64,000 nucleotides of DNA, taken from positions 62,001-126,000 of the forward strand of contig CALUKI010000002.1 of assembly GCA_944321175.1 (NCBI GenBank). Direction: 5' to 3'. Under the pieces are notes generated by a model. The model did not search any database and had not been told where the DNA came from. It saw nothing but the letters and a program-made list of their open reading frames with translations. Source of the DNA: an uncultured Alistipes sp. Its GTDB lineage: Bacteria; Bacteroidota; Bacteroidia; Bacteroidales; Rikenellaceae. The position numbers and the translations under genes are program-made. Below are positions 17,426-25,619 of the stretch, piece after piece (position 1 is the first letter of the stretch; every line of letters begins with the position of its first letter).

Positions 17426-19087
17426 ATGTCGTGGTTCGACACCCTTTTCACGGAGCAGACGGCGCTGCAGGCCGTCGTAGTCATCGCCCTGATCTGCGCG
17501 ACGGGCATGGCCCTGGGCAAAGTGCGGCTCGGCGGCATCTCGCTCGGCGTGACCTTCGTCTTCTTCATCGGCATCCTGGCCGGACACCTCGGACTCTCGA
17601 TCGATGCGCGGATGCTTGAATATGCCGAAAGTTTCGGACTTGTCCTCTTTGTCTATTCGCTCGGCCTGCAAGTCGGGCCCGGATTCTTCAGTTCATTCCA
17701 CAAAGGGGGCATACGGCTCAACCTGCTCGGGCTCGGAGTCGTCGTGCTCGGCATCGGCCTGGCTCTTCTTCTGAGCCGTCTCACATCGGTGGCCTTGCCG
17801 GAGATGATGGGCGTGATGTGCGGCGCTACGACCAACACGCCGGCGCTCGGCGCGGCACAGCAAACCCTCAATCAACTGAATATCCCCTCCGACGGCGCCG
17901 CACTGAGTTGTGCCGTCACCTACCCGCTCGGCGTTTTGGGGGTCATTCTCGCCATTCTCGTCATGCGGCGGTGGCTTGTCCGTCCGAAAGATCTGGCTCC
18001 GGCAGAGCCGAACGATGCACACAACACCTATATTGCGGCATTTCAGGTCCACAATCCCGGCATCTTCGGGATGAGCGTGCGGCACATTGCCCGCATCAGC
18101 CATATCCCCTTCGTCATCTCACGCATCTGGCACGACGGCAAAGTCTCGATCCCGACGTCCGACACGCTCGTGCAGGAGGGCGACCGGCTCCTGATCGTCG
18201 CGGCGGAAAAAAACGTCGAAACCCTTACAGCCCTCTTCGGCGAACAGGAGCAGACCGACTGGAACAAAAGCGACGTCGATTGGAATGCCATCGACAGCAA
18301 ACTCGTCTCGCAGTCGATCGTCATCACCCGGCCGGAGATAAACGGCAAGCGGCTCGGCGCATTACGGCTGCGCAACAGTTACGGAATCAACATCAGCCGC
18401 GTCTATCGCAGCGGCGTACCGCTGCTCGCGACACCGAGTCTGGTGCTGCAGATCGGCGACCGCGTAATCGTCGTAGGGGAGGCTCCGGCCGTACACAACG
18501 TCGAGAAGGTGCTCGGAAACGCCGAAAAGAACCTCAACGAACCCAATATCGCCGCAATTTTCATCGGTATCATCCTCGGACTGGCCGTCGGCGCCATCCC
18601 GCTCCACCTGCCGGGAATATCGGCTCCCGTGCGGCTGGGACTCGCCGGAGGGCCGATCATCGTCGGCATTCTCATCGGCACCTTCGGGCCGCGCCTGCAC
18701 ATGGTGACATATACTACATTGAGCGCCAATCTGATGCTGCGCGGTATCGGGTTGTCGATGTACCTGGCCTGTCTCGGACTGGATGCCGGAGGCCATTTCT
18801 TCGAAACGGTCTTCCGGCCCGAAGGCATCATGTGGGTGGGGCTCGGTTTCCTCATAACCCTTCTGCCGGTACTGCTGATGGGATGGATCGCCCTGCGCGG
18901 AGCGCACCTCGATTTCGGATCGGCCTGCGGCATGCTGTGCGGGGCGATGGCCAATCCGATGGCGTTGAATTATGCCAACGACACGATCGAGGGCGACAAC
19001 CCGTCGGTCAGTTACGCGACCGTCTATCCGCTCTCGATGTTCACGCGGGTCATTCTCGTGCAAGTGGTATTGCTCTTTTTTCATTGA
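17426..19087 (+). CDS. AspT/YidE-type membrane transport protein with two TrkA-C domains
   Basis: 553 residues. Two membrane blocks of five to six helices each (about residues 8-190 and 385-553) flank a soluble middle with two RCK-C/TrkA-C domains (around 205-285 and 295-380, for example VQEGDRLLIVAAEK and LQIGDRVIVVGEA). This is the architecture of the aspartate:alanine exchanger family (YidE/YbjL/AspT). CGATTNTPALGAAQ and CGAMANPMALNYAN are the two pseudo-repeated substrate loops. The real substrate is unknown. The ATG at 17426 is supported by the promoter. A further upstream start at 17402 would lie inside the promoter box. Confidence 0.85.
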   Translation: MSWFDTLFTEQTALQAVVVIALICATGMALGKVRLGGISLGVTFVFFIGILAGHLGLSIDARMLEYAESFGLVLFVYSLGLQVGPGFFSSFHKGGIRLNLLGLGVVVLGIGLALLLSRLTSVALPEMMGVMCGATTNTPALGAAQQTLNQLNIPSDGAALSCAVTYPLGVLGVILAILVMRRWLVRPKDLAPAEPNDAHNTYIAAFQVHNPGIFGMSVRHIARISHIPFVISRIWHDGKVSIPTSDTLVQEGDRLLIVAAEKNVETLTALFGEQEQTDWNKSDVDWNAIDSKLVSQSIVITRPEINGKRLGALRLRNSYGINISRVYRSGVPLLATPSLVLQIGDRVIVVGEAPAVHNVEKVLGNAEKNLNEPNIAAIFIGIILGLAVGAIPLHLPGISAPVRLGLAGGPIIVGILIGTFGPRLHMVTYTTLSANLMLRGIGLSMYLACLGLDAGGHFFETVFRPEGIMWVGLGFLITLLPVLLMGWIALRGAHLDFGSACGMLCGAMANPMALNYANDTIEGDNPSVSYATVYPLSMFTRVILVQVVLLFFH

Positions 19088-19196
19088 AGCGCACCCTCCC
19101 CCTCTCCGATAATCCGATAAAAAGGTTCCGCAGCCGGCCGAAAAGGTGCCCGCCGAAAGGCAGGTCCTCCATGAAACGCCAAAACGGCATCAATAC

Positions 19197-19739
19197 TCAG
19201 TTCGACTGGGCATCGGTCGTACAGTTGACGCCCTTGGCATGAAGAGCCCAATGGCCCCGCGCACGGAGAACCTGTTCCACAATGTCCCGCACACACCCCC
19301 GGCCCCCCGGATATTCCGAGACATAACGCGCCGCGTCGAGTATTTCCGACGCCGCATCCGCCGGCGCAACAGGAATCCCGACGGCCTGCATGCACTCCAG
19401 ATCAGGGATGTCGTCGCCCATGAAGACCACGTTGCGCGCATCGAGCCCGTATTCATACAGAAACTCCCGCAACGCCGCAATCTTATCGGCACAGTCGATA
19501 TAGATCTTCGTGGCATGCAGCCGCTCGAAACGCTCCTGCAACCATTTGCCGCGGCCGCCTGAAATGATGCAGATCTTATACCCCATCCGTGCGGCATACG
19601 AAACGGCATACCCGTCCTTGGCATAATAGCGACGGATGAAATCGTCGCCGAAAGGCGTAATTCCGCCATCCGTAAATACACCGTCCACGTCGAACACGAA
19701 CGCTTCGGTCCTTACAATGTCTTCTTTGAAGTTTCCCAT
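19197..19739 (-). CDS. kdsC: 3-deoxy-D-manno-octulosonate 8-phosphate phosphatase (KdsC)
   Basis: 180 residues, HAD superfamily C0 type without a cap. It dephosphorylates KDO-8-phosphate for lipopolysaccharide core synthesis. Motif I is DVDGVFTDGG (nucleophile and acid-base Asp), motif II Ser is in IISGGRG, and motif III is MGDDIPDLECM. The length is standard for KdsC. It overlaps the upstream DUF2520 gene by 28 bases, so the two are translationally linked. Confidence 0.85.
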   Translation of the reverse strand: MGNFKEDIVRTEAFVFDVDGVFTDGGITPFGDDFIRRYYAKDGYAVSYAARMGYKICIISGGRGKWLQERFERLHATKIYIDCADKIAALREFLYEYGLDARNVVFMGDDIPDLECMQAVGIPVAPADAASEILDAARYVSEYPGGRGCVRDIVEQVLRARGHWALHAKGVNCTTDAQSN

Positions 19740-20494
19740 ATGTCTTGCGATATCAGTCGGTAAATGGCGCTCAGCCGTTCATTCTTCTCCAACAGCTGCA
19801 GATGCCGCTCCTCGGTCGGCAGGTCGTTCCGCACGGCCGGCCCCGTCTGCACCTCGGCCGGCGAAGCCGAGGCAAGCGCCTTGGCCGTCATTTCGCCGAT
19901 CAGCGGCCGCAACAGGTCGAACGACAGGCCGGCCTGGCGCAGGACTCCGGCCCCCAGCTCGAAGCAGTGATTGGCGAAATTGCAGGCAAAGGCTCCGGCC
20001 AGATGCACCTTGCCCCGCAATGCCGAATCGGCATAGAGCACCGTATGGCTCAAGGTCCGAGCAAAAGCCGTCATCTCCGGCCGCAATGCCGGAGTCGCCG
20101 TCTCGATCAGAATAGGGATCTGGGAGAAATCGACCGGCCGGCCGGCCGTAAAGGTCTGAAAGGGATAAAAAACGGCCCGCCGCTCAAAATATGCCGGCAA
20201 GGCATCGACCGGGACGCTCCCTGCCGTATGCGCCACAACGGCCGAAGGGGCAATCGGCAACGACGAGGCGACCTCGGCAACCGCACGGTCGCTGACAGCT
20301 ATCAGATAGATGTCAGCAGCTGCCAGCCGCGCAGGATCGCTCGCGCCGTCGCAACCGGCAAGCGCGGCTACGGCCGCCACACGGCTGCGATTGCGGCCGA
20401 AGACCTGCCGCAGTTCGAGCGGCGAGGATGCAACGGCAAGGGCCAACGCCTCGGCAACGTTGCCGCTGCCGATGATCGCTACAGAACGGATCAT
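19712..20494 (-). CDS. Rossmann-fold / DUF2520 protein
   Basis: 260 residues. The N-terminal NAD(P)-binding fold has VAIIGSGNVAEALA, and the helical DUF2520 domain occupies the C-terminal half (GKVHLAGAFACNFANH). It resembles 6-phosphogluconate- or ketopantoate-type reductases, but the substrate is not established. Overlap with kdsC at 19712-19739 is consistent with a conserved Bacteroidetes pair. The function is left open. Confidence 0.75.
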   Translation of the reverse strand: MIRSVAIIGSGNVAEALALAVASSPLELRQVFGRNRSRVAAVAALAGCDGASDPARLAAADIYLIAVSDRAVAEVASSLPIAPSAVVAHTAGSVPVDALPAYFERRAVFYPFQTFTAGRPVDFSQIPILIETATPALRPEMTAFARTLSHTVLYADSALRGKVHLAGAFACNFANHCFELGAGVLRQAGLSFDLLRPLIGEMTAKALASASPAEVQTGPAVRNDLPTEERHLQLLEKNERLSAIYRLISQDIWETSKKTL

Positions 20495-20521
20495 GATGCA
20501 AAAAATCGTTTACGGTTCATT

Positions 20522-21829
20522 TCAAATGTCGATCAGCAATACATTGGAGGGCGATCGTCGCGCCGCAGCACGAATGTCGGCCAGCAACCCGCCCACACGC
20601 TCCATTTCGGGCGATTCGCGGAAATCGAGGTGCGTACTGCCGTAATCCTCCACCTTCTCCAGCACATCGTAGAGGGTCAGCGTATGGATGTCCACCGCCG
20701 GCGAGAAAAGCGTCTCGCGTTCGTCGGCATCGCTGCGCGCCGCCACCAGCAGGCGTGCCGTGACAAGCGAATAGAGGACATCGTTGACAATACGGGTGGG
20801 CAGCTGCAGTTCGGTGTGAATGGCCGTCGCCGATACCGGGCCTCCGCCATCGCGAAAGATGCGGGCGATGAACAGCATGACCGCCAATGTCACCTGACGG
20901 CGATGGTCGTAACTGATGTGCAGCGATTCGCGCTCCTCGGCAAAGCGGGCGACGTTCTGGTAGGCAAAAGCCAGTTCGCCGCCGAACAGCAGGATCTGCC
21001 ACGACCACTGCACCCAGATGAGGAACAGCGGCAAGGCGGCGAAACTGCCGTAAATGGCGTTGTACGACGTCATATATCCCTGCAGCCAGACATATCCCCA
21101 CTGGAAACAAAGGAACAGCGTTCCCGCCACGATACCGGCCATGACGGCACACCCCGGTTTCACGCGCGTGTTGGGGACGACGACGTAGATGAAAGAGAAC
21201 ATCGTCCAGATGACCAGCAGCGAAATGGCTCCCGAAAGCAGCGAGTAGAGCGCGCCGACCGAATCGATGCCCAACAGGTGCCCTGCATAGCGGCCGACCG
21301 TACTGGCAATGACCCACAGGATGGGTGCTACGACAACCACCGCAACATAATCGGAAAACCGGCGCGCAAGACTCCGCGAGACCTTTACCTCCCAGATATT
21401 GTTGAACGCCTCCTCGACCGATCCGAAGACCCGCACTACGGCCCAAAAGAGCATGACGATGCCTACAAATGCGACAACCCCGCCCTGTGCGCTCACGATC
21501 GCCTTGTCGGCGAACGAAACGATGTAATCGACCACCTCCCGATTCTGCGGGAACAGCGAATAGAGATTCTGCATCAGCCCTTCGGCCAGGCCGAACCCTT
21601 TGACTACGGCAAAGACCAGTGCCGCAATGGGGACGATCGACATGAGCGTATAGAAGGTCAGGGCCGCACTGCGCACCAGCGTGCCGTGCTCGTTAAGCCC
21701 GCGCGCCGTGTAGAACAACAGCTTGTACTGCCGGACCAGCCAGCGGATAAAACCGTTGCGGTAGTCGCGCTCGTCTTTCAGGAAAATCGTCTCCGTGAAG
21801 AACGTCAACAGGTTTCTGAGGGATGCCAT
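20522..21829 (-). CDS. YihY/BrkB-family inner membrane protein
   Basis: 435 residues. The membrane core (about residues 35-300, six helices) has the family features AALTFYTLMSIVPIAALVFAVVKGFG and IYGSFAALPLFLIWVQWSW. The soluble C-terminal region (about 310-435) resembles a winged-helix fold. The family was once misnamed ribonuclease BN, and its role in the envelope is unknown. It ends 27 bases before the DUF2520 gene, so cotranscription with kdsC is likely. Confidence 0.8.
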   Translation of the reverse strand: MASLRNLLTFFTETIFLKDERDYRNGFIRWLVRQYKLLFYTARGLNEHGTLVRSAALTFYTLMSIVPIAALVFAVVKGFGLAEGLMQNLYSLFPQNREVVDYIVSFADKAIVSAQGGVVAFVGIVMLFWAVVRVFGSVEEAFNNIWEVKVSRSLARRFSDYVAVVVVAPILWVIASTVGRYAGHLLGIDSVGALYSLLSGAISLLVIWTMFSFIYVVVPNTRVKPGCAVMAGIVAGTLFLCFQWGYVWLQGYMTSYNAIYGSFAALPLFLIWVQWSWQILLFGGELAFAYQNVARFAEERESLHISYDHRRQVTLAVMLFIARIFRDGGGPVSATAIHTELQLPTRIVNDVLYSLVTARLLVAARSDADERETLFSPAVDIHTLTLYDVLEKVEDYGSTHLDFRESPEMERVGGLLADIRAAARRSPSNVLLIDI

Positions 21830-21876
21830 AACCCGATTTTTTGAAAATGAAGCCGTTCCGCCGATTCACCGTCGGA

Positions 21877-22857
21877 TTACAGCCACTTTTTGTAGCGGAA
21901 ATACCAGATTGTCGCCGCCGAAAAAAGAATCATCAACCCGATGGCGAAGAGATAACCTACAGGTATTACCCAACCGTTCGGCAGCGTACAGCTCCAGTCC
22001 AGTTCCGGAATATGGAAATTCATTCCGTAGATGCTCGCAACGAGCGTCGCCGGCATGAAGATGACCGCCGCCACCGAAAAGATCTTCACGATCTCGTTCT
22101 GCTCGATATTGATCAGGCCCAGTGCCGCATCCTGAATGTAATCGAGCCGCTGGAAACTGAAATCGGCATGGTTGATCAGCGAATTCACATCCTTGATCAT
22201 CAACTGCAGCCGGGGATATATATCGTTCGGGAAACGTTCCGACCGCAGGATCCCCGACAGTACACGCTGCCGGTCGAAGATGTTCTCCCGCAGCAACATC
22301 GTACTCTCCAGCAACGCATTGATGCGGTGAATGATCTCCTTGTCGATCGAATCCTCCGAATTGATGTCTTTCGAAAGCGTCGCGACCTGTTTGGCGATCA
22401 TCTCAACCAAATCGGCATCGTAGTCGATACGCACCTCCAACAGCGAGATGAAGAGATGGTAACCCGTCGAAAAACTCCGATAGTTCATCTGAAGGCGTTT
22501 CTCCGCCTCCCGAAAGGTCCGGAACTCCGCATTGCGCACCGAGACGAGGACGCCTTCGTTCGATATGATGAACGATACCGGCTCCACGACGAACGAATCA
22601 CCGGTCGGCACGAAGAAGTTGGAGTTGGAGATGATGGCGTTTTCCGTCTCCGAATATTTCGAGGTCGATTCGATCTCCTCGACCTGCTGCTTGGTCTGAA
22701 GGCTGATCTCCATGAAATTCTCGACAGCCTTCTGCTCCTTGATCGAGGGTCGGAGCAGATCGATCCACAGAATATCGTCGTATCCCAACTCGTCGAAGAG
22801 CTTGGGATCCGCATTACGAATGATTTTGTTGTATTGCTTGAGGTAAATCGTGATCAT
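21877..22857 (-). CDS. corA: CorA-family magnesium/divalent cation channel
   Basis: 326 residues. An N-terminal cytoplasmic domain, a long coiled helix and two C-terminal membrane helices. The pore signature GMN is in IYGMNFHIPELDW near the loop between the helices. The ATG at 22857 begins MITIYLKQYNKI. A longer frame to 23007 would add 50 residues without family character. It moves Mg2+ or Co2+ down its electrochemical gradient. It is a separate gene 105 bases downstream of mqnA. Confidence 0.88.
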   Translation of the reverse strand: MITIYLKQYNKIIRNADPKLFDELGYDDILWIDLLRPSIKEQKAVENFMEISLQTKQQVEEIESTSKYSETENAIISNSNFFVPTGDSFVVEPVSFIISNEGVLVSVRNAEFRTFREAEKRLQMNYRSFSTGYHLFISLLEVRIDYDADLVEMIAKQVATLSKDINSEDSIDKEIIHRINALLESTMLLRENIFDRQRVLSGILRSERFPNDIYPRLQLMIKDVNSLINHADFSFQRLDYIQDAALGLINIEQNEIVKIFSVAAVIFMPATLVASIYGMNFHIPELDWSCTLPNGWVIPVGYLFAIGLMILFSAATIWYFRYKKWL

Positions 22858-22961
22858 AAGCACCCTGTTTCTGTCCGACGCCCCATCCGAAGACGTCCGG
22901 ACCGGTTGATACCTGTGTAAACTCCCGAAGGTGCTGCGCCGGAGCGCGGCGATTATCCTCT

Positions 22962-23732
22962 TCAGCCGGGTTCGACCCGAGGCGTCACCTTGATGCCGGA
23001 GGTCCAAAATTTTTGAAGGGCTTTACGTTTTTCGTTGTCGAAAAGGAAATCGATGGTCTGCGTCAGGTAATCGTATGCACAGGGACGATCCCGATAGTCG
23101 CTTTCGGCAAGCGCCTCATAGATGCGCTCCACACCGAACGTAAGCGACTGCTGCAGGGCATCGGTCACCTCGTAGGGCGTGCCCCGCCGCGCCACCCATA
23201 CGGCAAAGGCAAACGGCAGACCCGTCGCCTCGTGCCACACCGCCGCCAGATCACAGGTGTAGATGAATTCATCTTCATGGTCGAAAGCCTCGTCTCCGAC
23301 CAACAGGAAGGCATCCCCGTCCTGCGGCGTATCGAGCAGCGAACGATCGGTCAGCGGAAGCCATTCCGGAGCGATTTTCCACACCCTGGCGGCCAGATAA
23401 CCGGCCAGTTGCACCGACGCGCAGGAATGGGGATCGACCCAGATGCGGCGCGCCTCCTCGATCGGCGTATTCGAAACCAGCTGTTCCGTCCGCACCTCCG
23501 ATTCCGCCCCGACACAGTAGTCGGTTACAATTTCAGCACTTTTGAGCTGCGGCACGGCCGACGACGGCACCAACGCGATATCCACATCGCCATCGATGAA
23601 CTGCTGCACGCACTCAGAAGGGGAAGTCAACAGAAGATCCGCACACAGACTACCTTCGTGCCGGATACCATAAATGAAAGGTATCGTATTGAGATACGAT
23701 ACGGCTGCTATTCGCGGGGTAAGAGCCATCAT
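22962..23732 (-). CDS. mqnA: Chorismate dehydratase (menaquinone via futalosine)
   Basis: 256 residues, periplasmic-binding-protein-like fold. MqnA converts chorismate to 3-enolpyruvyl-benzoate, the first step of the futalosine route to menaquinone. The signatures are RIAAVSYLNTIPFIYG at the start, DVDIALVPSSAVP, and WVDPHSCASVQLA. The two possible starts (23732, 23729) differ by one residue. Its presence points to the futalosine pathway rather than the classical men pathway of Bacteroides. Other mqn genes are not in this window. Confidence 0.85.
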   Translation of the reverse strand: MMALTPRIAAVSYLNTIPFIYGIRHEGSLCADLLLTSPSECVQQFIDGDVDIALVPSSAVPQLKSAEIVTDYCVGAESEVRTEQLVSNTPIEEARRIWVDPHSCASVQLAGYLAARVWKIAPEWLPLTDRSLLDTPQDGDAFLLVGDEAFDHEDEFIYTCDLAAVWHEATGLPFAFAVWVARRGTPYEVTDALQQSLTFGVERIYEALAESDYRDRPCAYDYLTQTIDFLFDNEKRKALQKFWTSGIKVTPRVEPG

Positions 23733-23824
23733 CCATACGGTTTAACCTTTCGTCCGACAAATTTTCCGCATCGGAACTCTCCGGCAGGTCCGAAACTGCA
23801 CGGCGGAATTCCGCAAATTCACTG

Positions 23825-23832
23825 CAAAGGTA
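23825..23832 (-). promoter_or_regulatory. mqnA promoter -7 box
   Basis: Minus-strand TACCTTTG, about 92 bases upstream of the mqnA start. It lies in the divergent region shared with the phage-type cassette. Confidence 0.55.
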
Positions 23833-23962
23833 ACGTTTTTTTCGGGAAACGGCATAAATGTCATCATTTTATTTTCCGAAAGTTCTTCCGGGCAAAAGGC
23901 TCCATTACAGCGGCATCCGCAAGCGATCCGCAAAAAAGTTTTTCTAAATCGGAGAAAAAGGG

Positions 23963-23994
23963 TTGACAAAGGGGGTTCGGGCATCGTATATTTG
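23963..23994 (+). promoter_or_regulatory. Strong promoter of the phage-type cassette
   Basis: TTGACA (23963-23968), an 18-base spacer, then TATATTTG (23987-23994). The expected start is near 23998, giving a leader of about 150 bases that carries the repeats listed below. It is the only clear promoter seen in front of the 11-gene cassette. Confidence 0.75.
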
Positions 23995-24020
23995 TTCCGT
24001 CGATCGACCGAGAAGCGGAA

Positions 24021-24150
24021 TTATCAACAATCCGGATCCGGCTTCTCTCCCGTTATCAACATTCCGACTCCCTCTTTCACTCCGGAATCGGGCCCTTTCC
24101 GAAGGGAACCCCAATTTTATCAACAATTTCTCAAAACATTTTTCAACAAT
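24021..24150 (+). repeat. Leader repeats TTATCAACAAT (three copies plus one variant)
   Basis: TTATCAACAAT at 24021-24031, TTATCAACATT at 24053-24063, TTATCAACAAT at 24117-24127, and a variant TTTTCAACAAT at 24140-24150 that runs into the first ATG. The first three are spaced 32 and 64 bases apart. All lie in the transcribed leader downstream of the cassette promoter. They could be regulator sites, or AT-rich ribosome-loading elements. They differ from a DnaA box (TTATCCACA) by one base. Confidence 0.6.
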
Positions 24151-24553
24151 GTCCTGCGCCTACCTCTCGCAACAGCTGCGTGACCTGGCGGCCGTGCACG
24201 GATACGCCTTCTTCTCCGCTCCGGAGGAGTACATGCCTTCCGAAATCGACCGTTATCCCGCAGCATGGCTTGCTCCGCCCCGACTCAAAGAGATCGAAGG
24301 CTCCAGACACGGCCGCCGAACCTATGAGGTGCAACTCCATCTGCTGCAGCCCGCCCTGCAGCTTCCGCATGCCCGACGGGCCGAACAGCTCGATCTGATG
24401 GAGCAGACGCTCCTCGCAATCTTCTCCGAACTGACCCTCCGGCAAAACGTCATCGCCGTCGAGAACCTCACGCTCCGCCCGCGTTGCTGCGCCTTCACCA
24501 ATCACGGCGAGATCTCGCAGAGTGCATCGGCCGAAGTCATCGTCTGGTTCTGA
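24149..24553 (+). CDS. Phage-type protein, possible tail terminator/completion
   Basis: 134 residues, first gene of the phage-type cassette. The ATG at 24149 follows the leader repeats. An alternating helix/strand pattern ends in a beta-rich tail (NVIAVENLTLRPRC and SASAEVIVWF), reminiscent of small tail-terminator or head-tail completion proteins, but no specific family is recognised. Downstream genes are phage structural, so a virion role is inferred from context only. Confidence 0.55.
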   Translation: MSCAYLSQQLRDLAAVHGYAFFSAPEEYMPSEIDRYPAAWLAPPRLKEIEGSRHGRRTYEVQLHLLQPALQLPHARRAEQLDLMEQTLLAIFSELTLRQNVIAVENLTLRPRCCAFTNHGEISQSASAEVIVWF

Positions 24554-24656
24554 CCCCTCCTCTCCCTGTCCTCGTCCTCCCCCCCCTCCGACCGCCGGAA
24601 AACGCCGCTCCGACAGGAAGCCTTTCCCCATCAACCAACGTCAAAAAACCTTGTCC

Positions 24657-25619
24657 ATGAGTTTTCTTACGATACCCCAAAACTATGCTCCGGGATTTGT
24701 GCCGCAACGCTATCTCTACCTCAACGACTCGGCGGCCGGACAACTTACCGCACAGCTTACCGACACCCGAACGGGCGAAGAGATCGCTTCGTTGGCGCTG
24801 CACAATCTCTGGATGCCTGAAATCGACGTCTCGGCTTTTCTGCGAAGGATCGCCGCGCCCGTTCCGTTCGAAACGGGGGCCACGGGGCTCCATCTTCCCG
24901 AACAACGGACCTTGACGCTCTCGATGCAAATCGGAGCCGATCAAGCCGCCGACCGGATCTATCTGCCGGCAACCGCCGCCACTGAAGAGGGCGAACCGCT
25001 CACGGCACTGCCGAACGTCCGGCTCATCGGCGCCGGCGAAACGGACGAGATCAGTTTCAACTGCCATTCGCAGGCCTCGGCAACACTCTCCGTAACGACC
25101 GGATCCGGCCGCGCCGACAAGACCTATTCCGAAACAGGTACAGGTGTCGTCCTTTTCCACCTCAATGCCGCAGCCTTCCCCAACGCCTCGGCTTTCGACC
25201 TGACGGTCAGGATCGCCGGCCGCACGACCGAACTCCACTATGAAGTGATGCAGCCATCACCTGCGGGGCGCAGAGTGGCCTGGCTCAATGAAAAGGGCGG
25301 CATCGACCGATATACGTTTCCGCTGGTCGAGCAGCGGGATTATGCGGTGGAACGGAACAGGTACCGGCTCGTCGAAAGCGGATATGTACAGTCCGGCGTC
25401 GCCTGCGAGGAGCGGCTGTTCCTCGGATCGGCATACGAACCCGCAGCCGTACTGGAGGCCCTTGCACGGATTCCGGCGGCGCCGGCAGCATGGATTGCCG
25501 CAGCGGAGGGCTGGATCCCCATCGACATCGTCACCGACACGCTGCGCATCGGGCGGCAAGGAGTATTGCAACATCTCACGCTGGAGATCCGCGCCCGGCA
25601 GAAAGGAGTACGGCTATGA
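24657..25619 (+). CDS. Phage-type structural protein, unknown
   Basis: 320 residues starting MSFLTIPQNYAPGFVPQRYLYL. It is rich in beta strands and Thr/Ala, with no signal peptide or membrane helix. The composition suggests an extended beta-sandwich, as in tail or baseplate components. The stop overlaps the next ATG (ATGA, 25616-25619), so it is coupled to the 792-residue tail-like protein. No family is recognised, and the structural role is inferred from position. Confidence 0.6.
   Translation: MSFLTIPQNYAPGFVPQRYLYLNDSAAGQLTAQLTDTRTGEEIASLALHNLWMPEIDVSAFLRRIAAPVPFETGATGLHLPEQRTLTLSMQIGADQAADRIYLPATAATEEGEPLTALPNVRLIGAGETDEISFNCHSQASATLSVTTGSGRADKTYSETGTGVVLFHLNAAAFPNASAFDLTVRIAGRTTELHYEVMQPSPAGRRVAWLNEKGGIDRYTFPLVEQRDYAVERNRYRLVESGYVQSGVACEERLFLGSAYEPAAVLEALARIPAAPAAWIAAAEGWIPIDIVTDTLRIGRQGVLQHLTLEIRARQKGVRL

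Noticed and set aside
24021..24150. DnaA boxes or a replication origin
   Set aside because: The repeats each differ from TTATCCACA by one base, and no AT-rich unwinding region, dnaA gene or gene-direction switch supports an origin.
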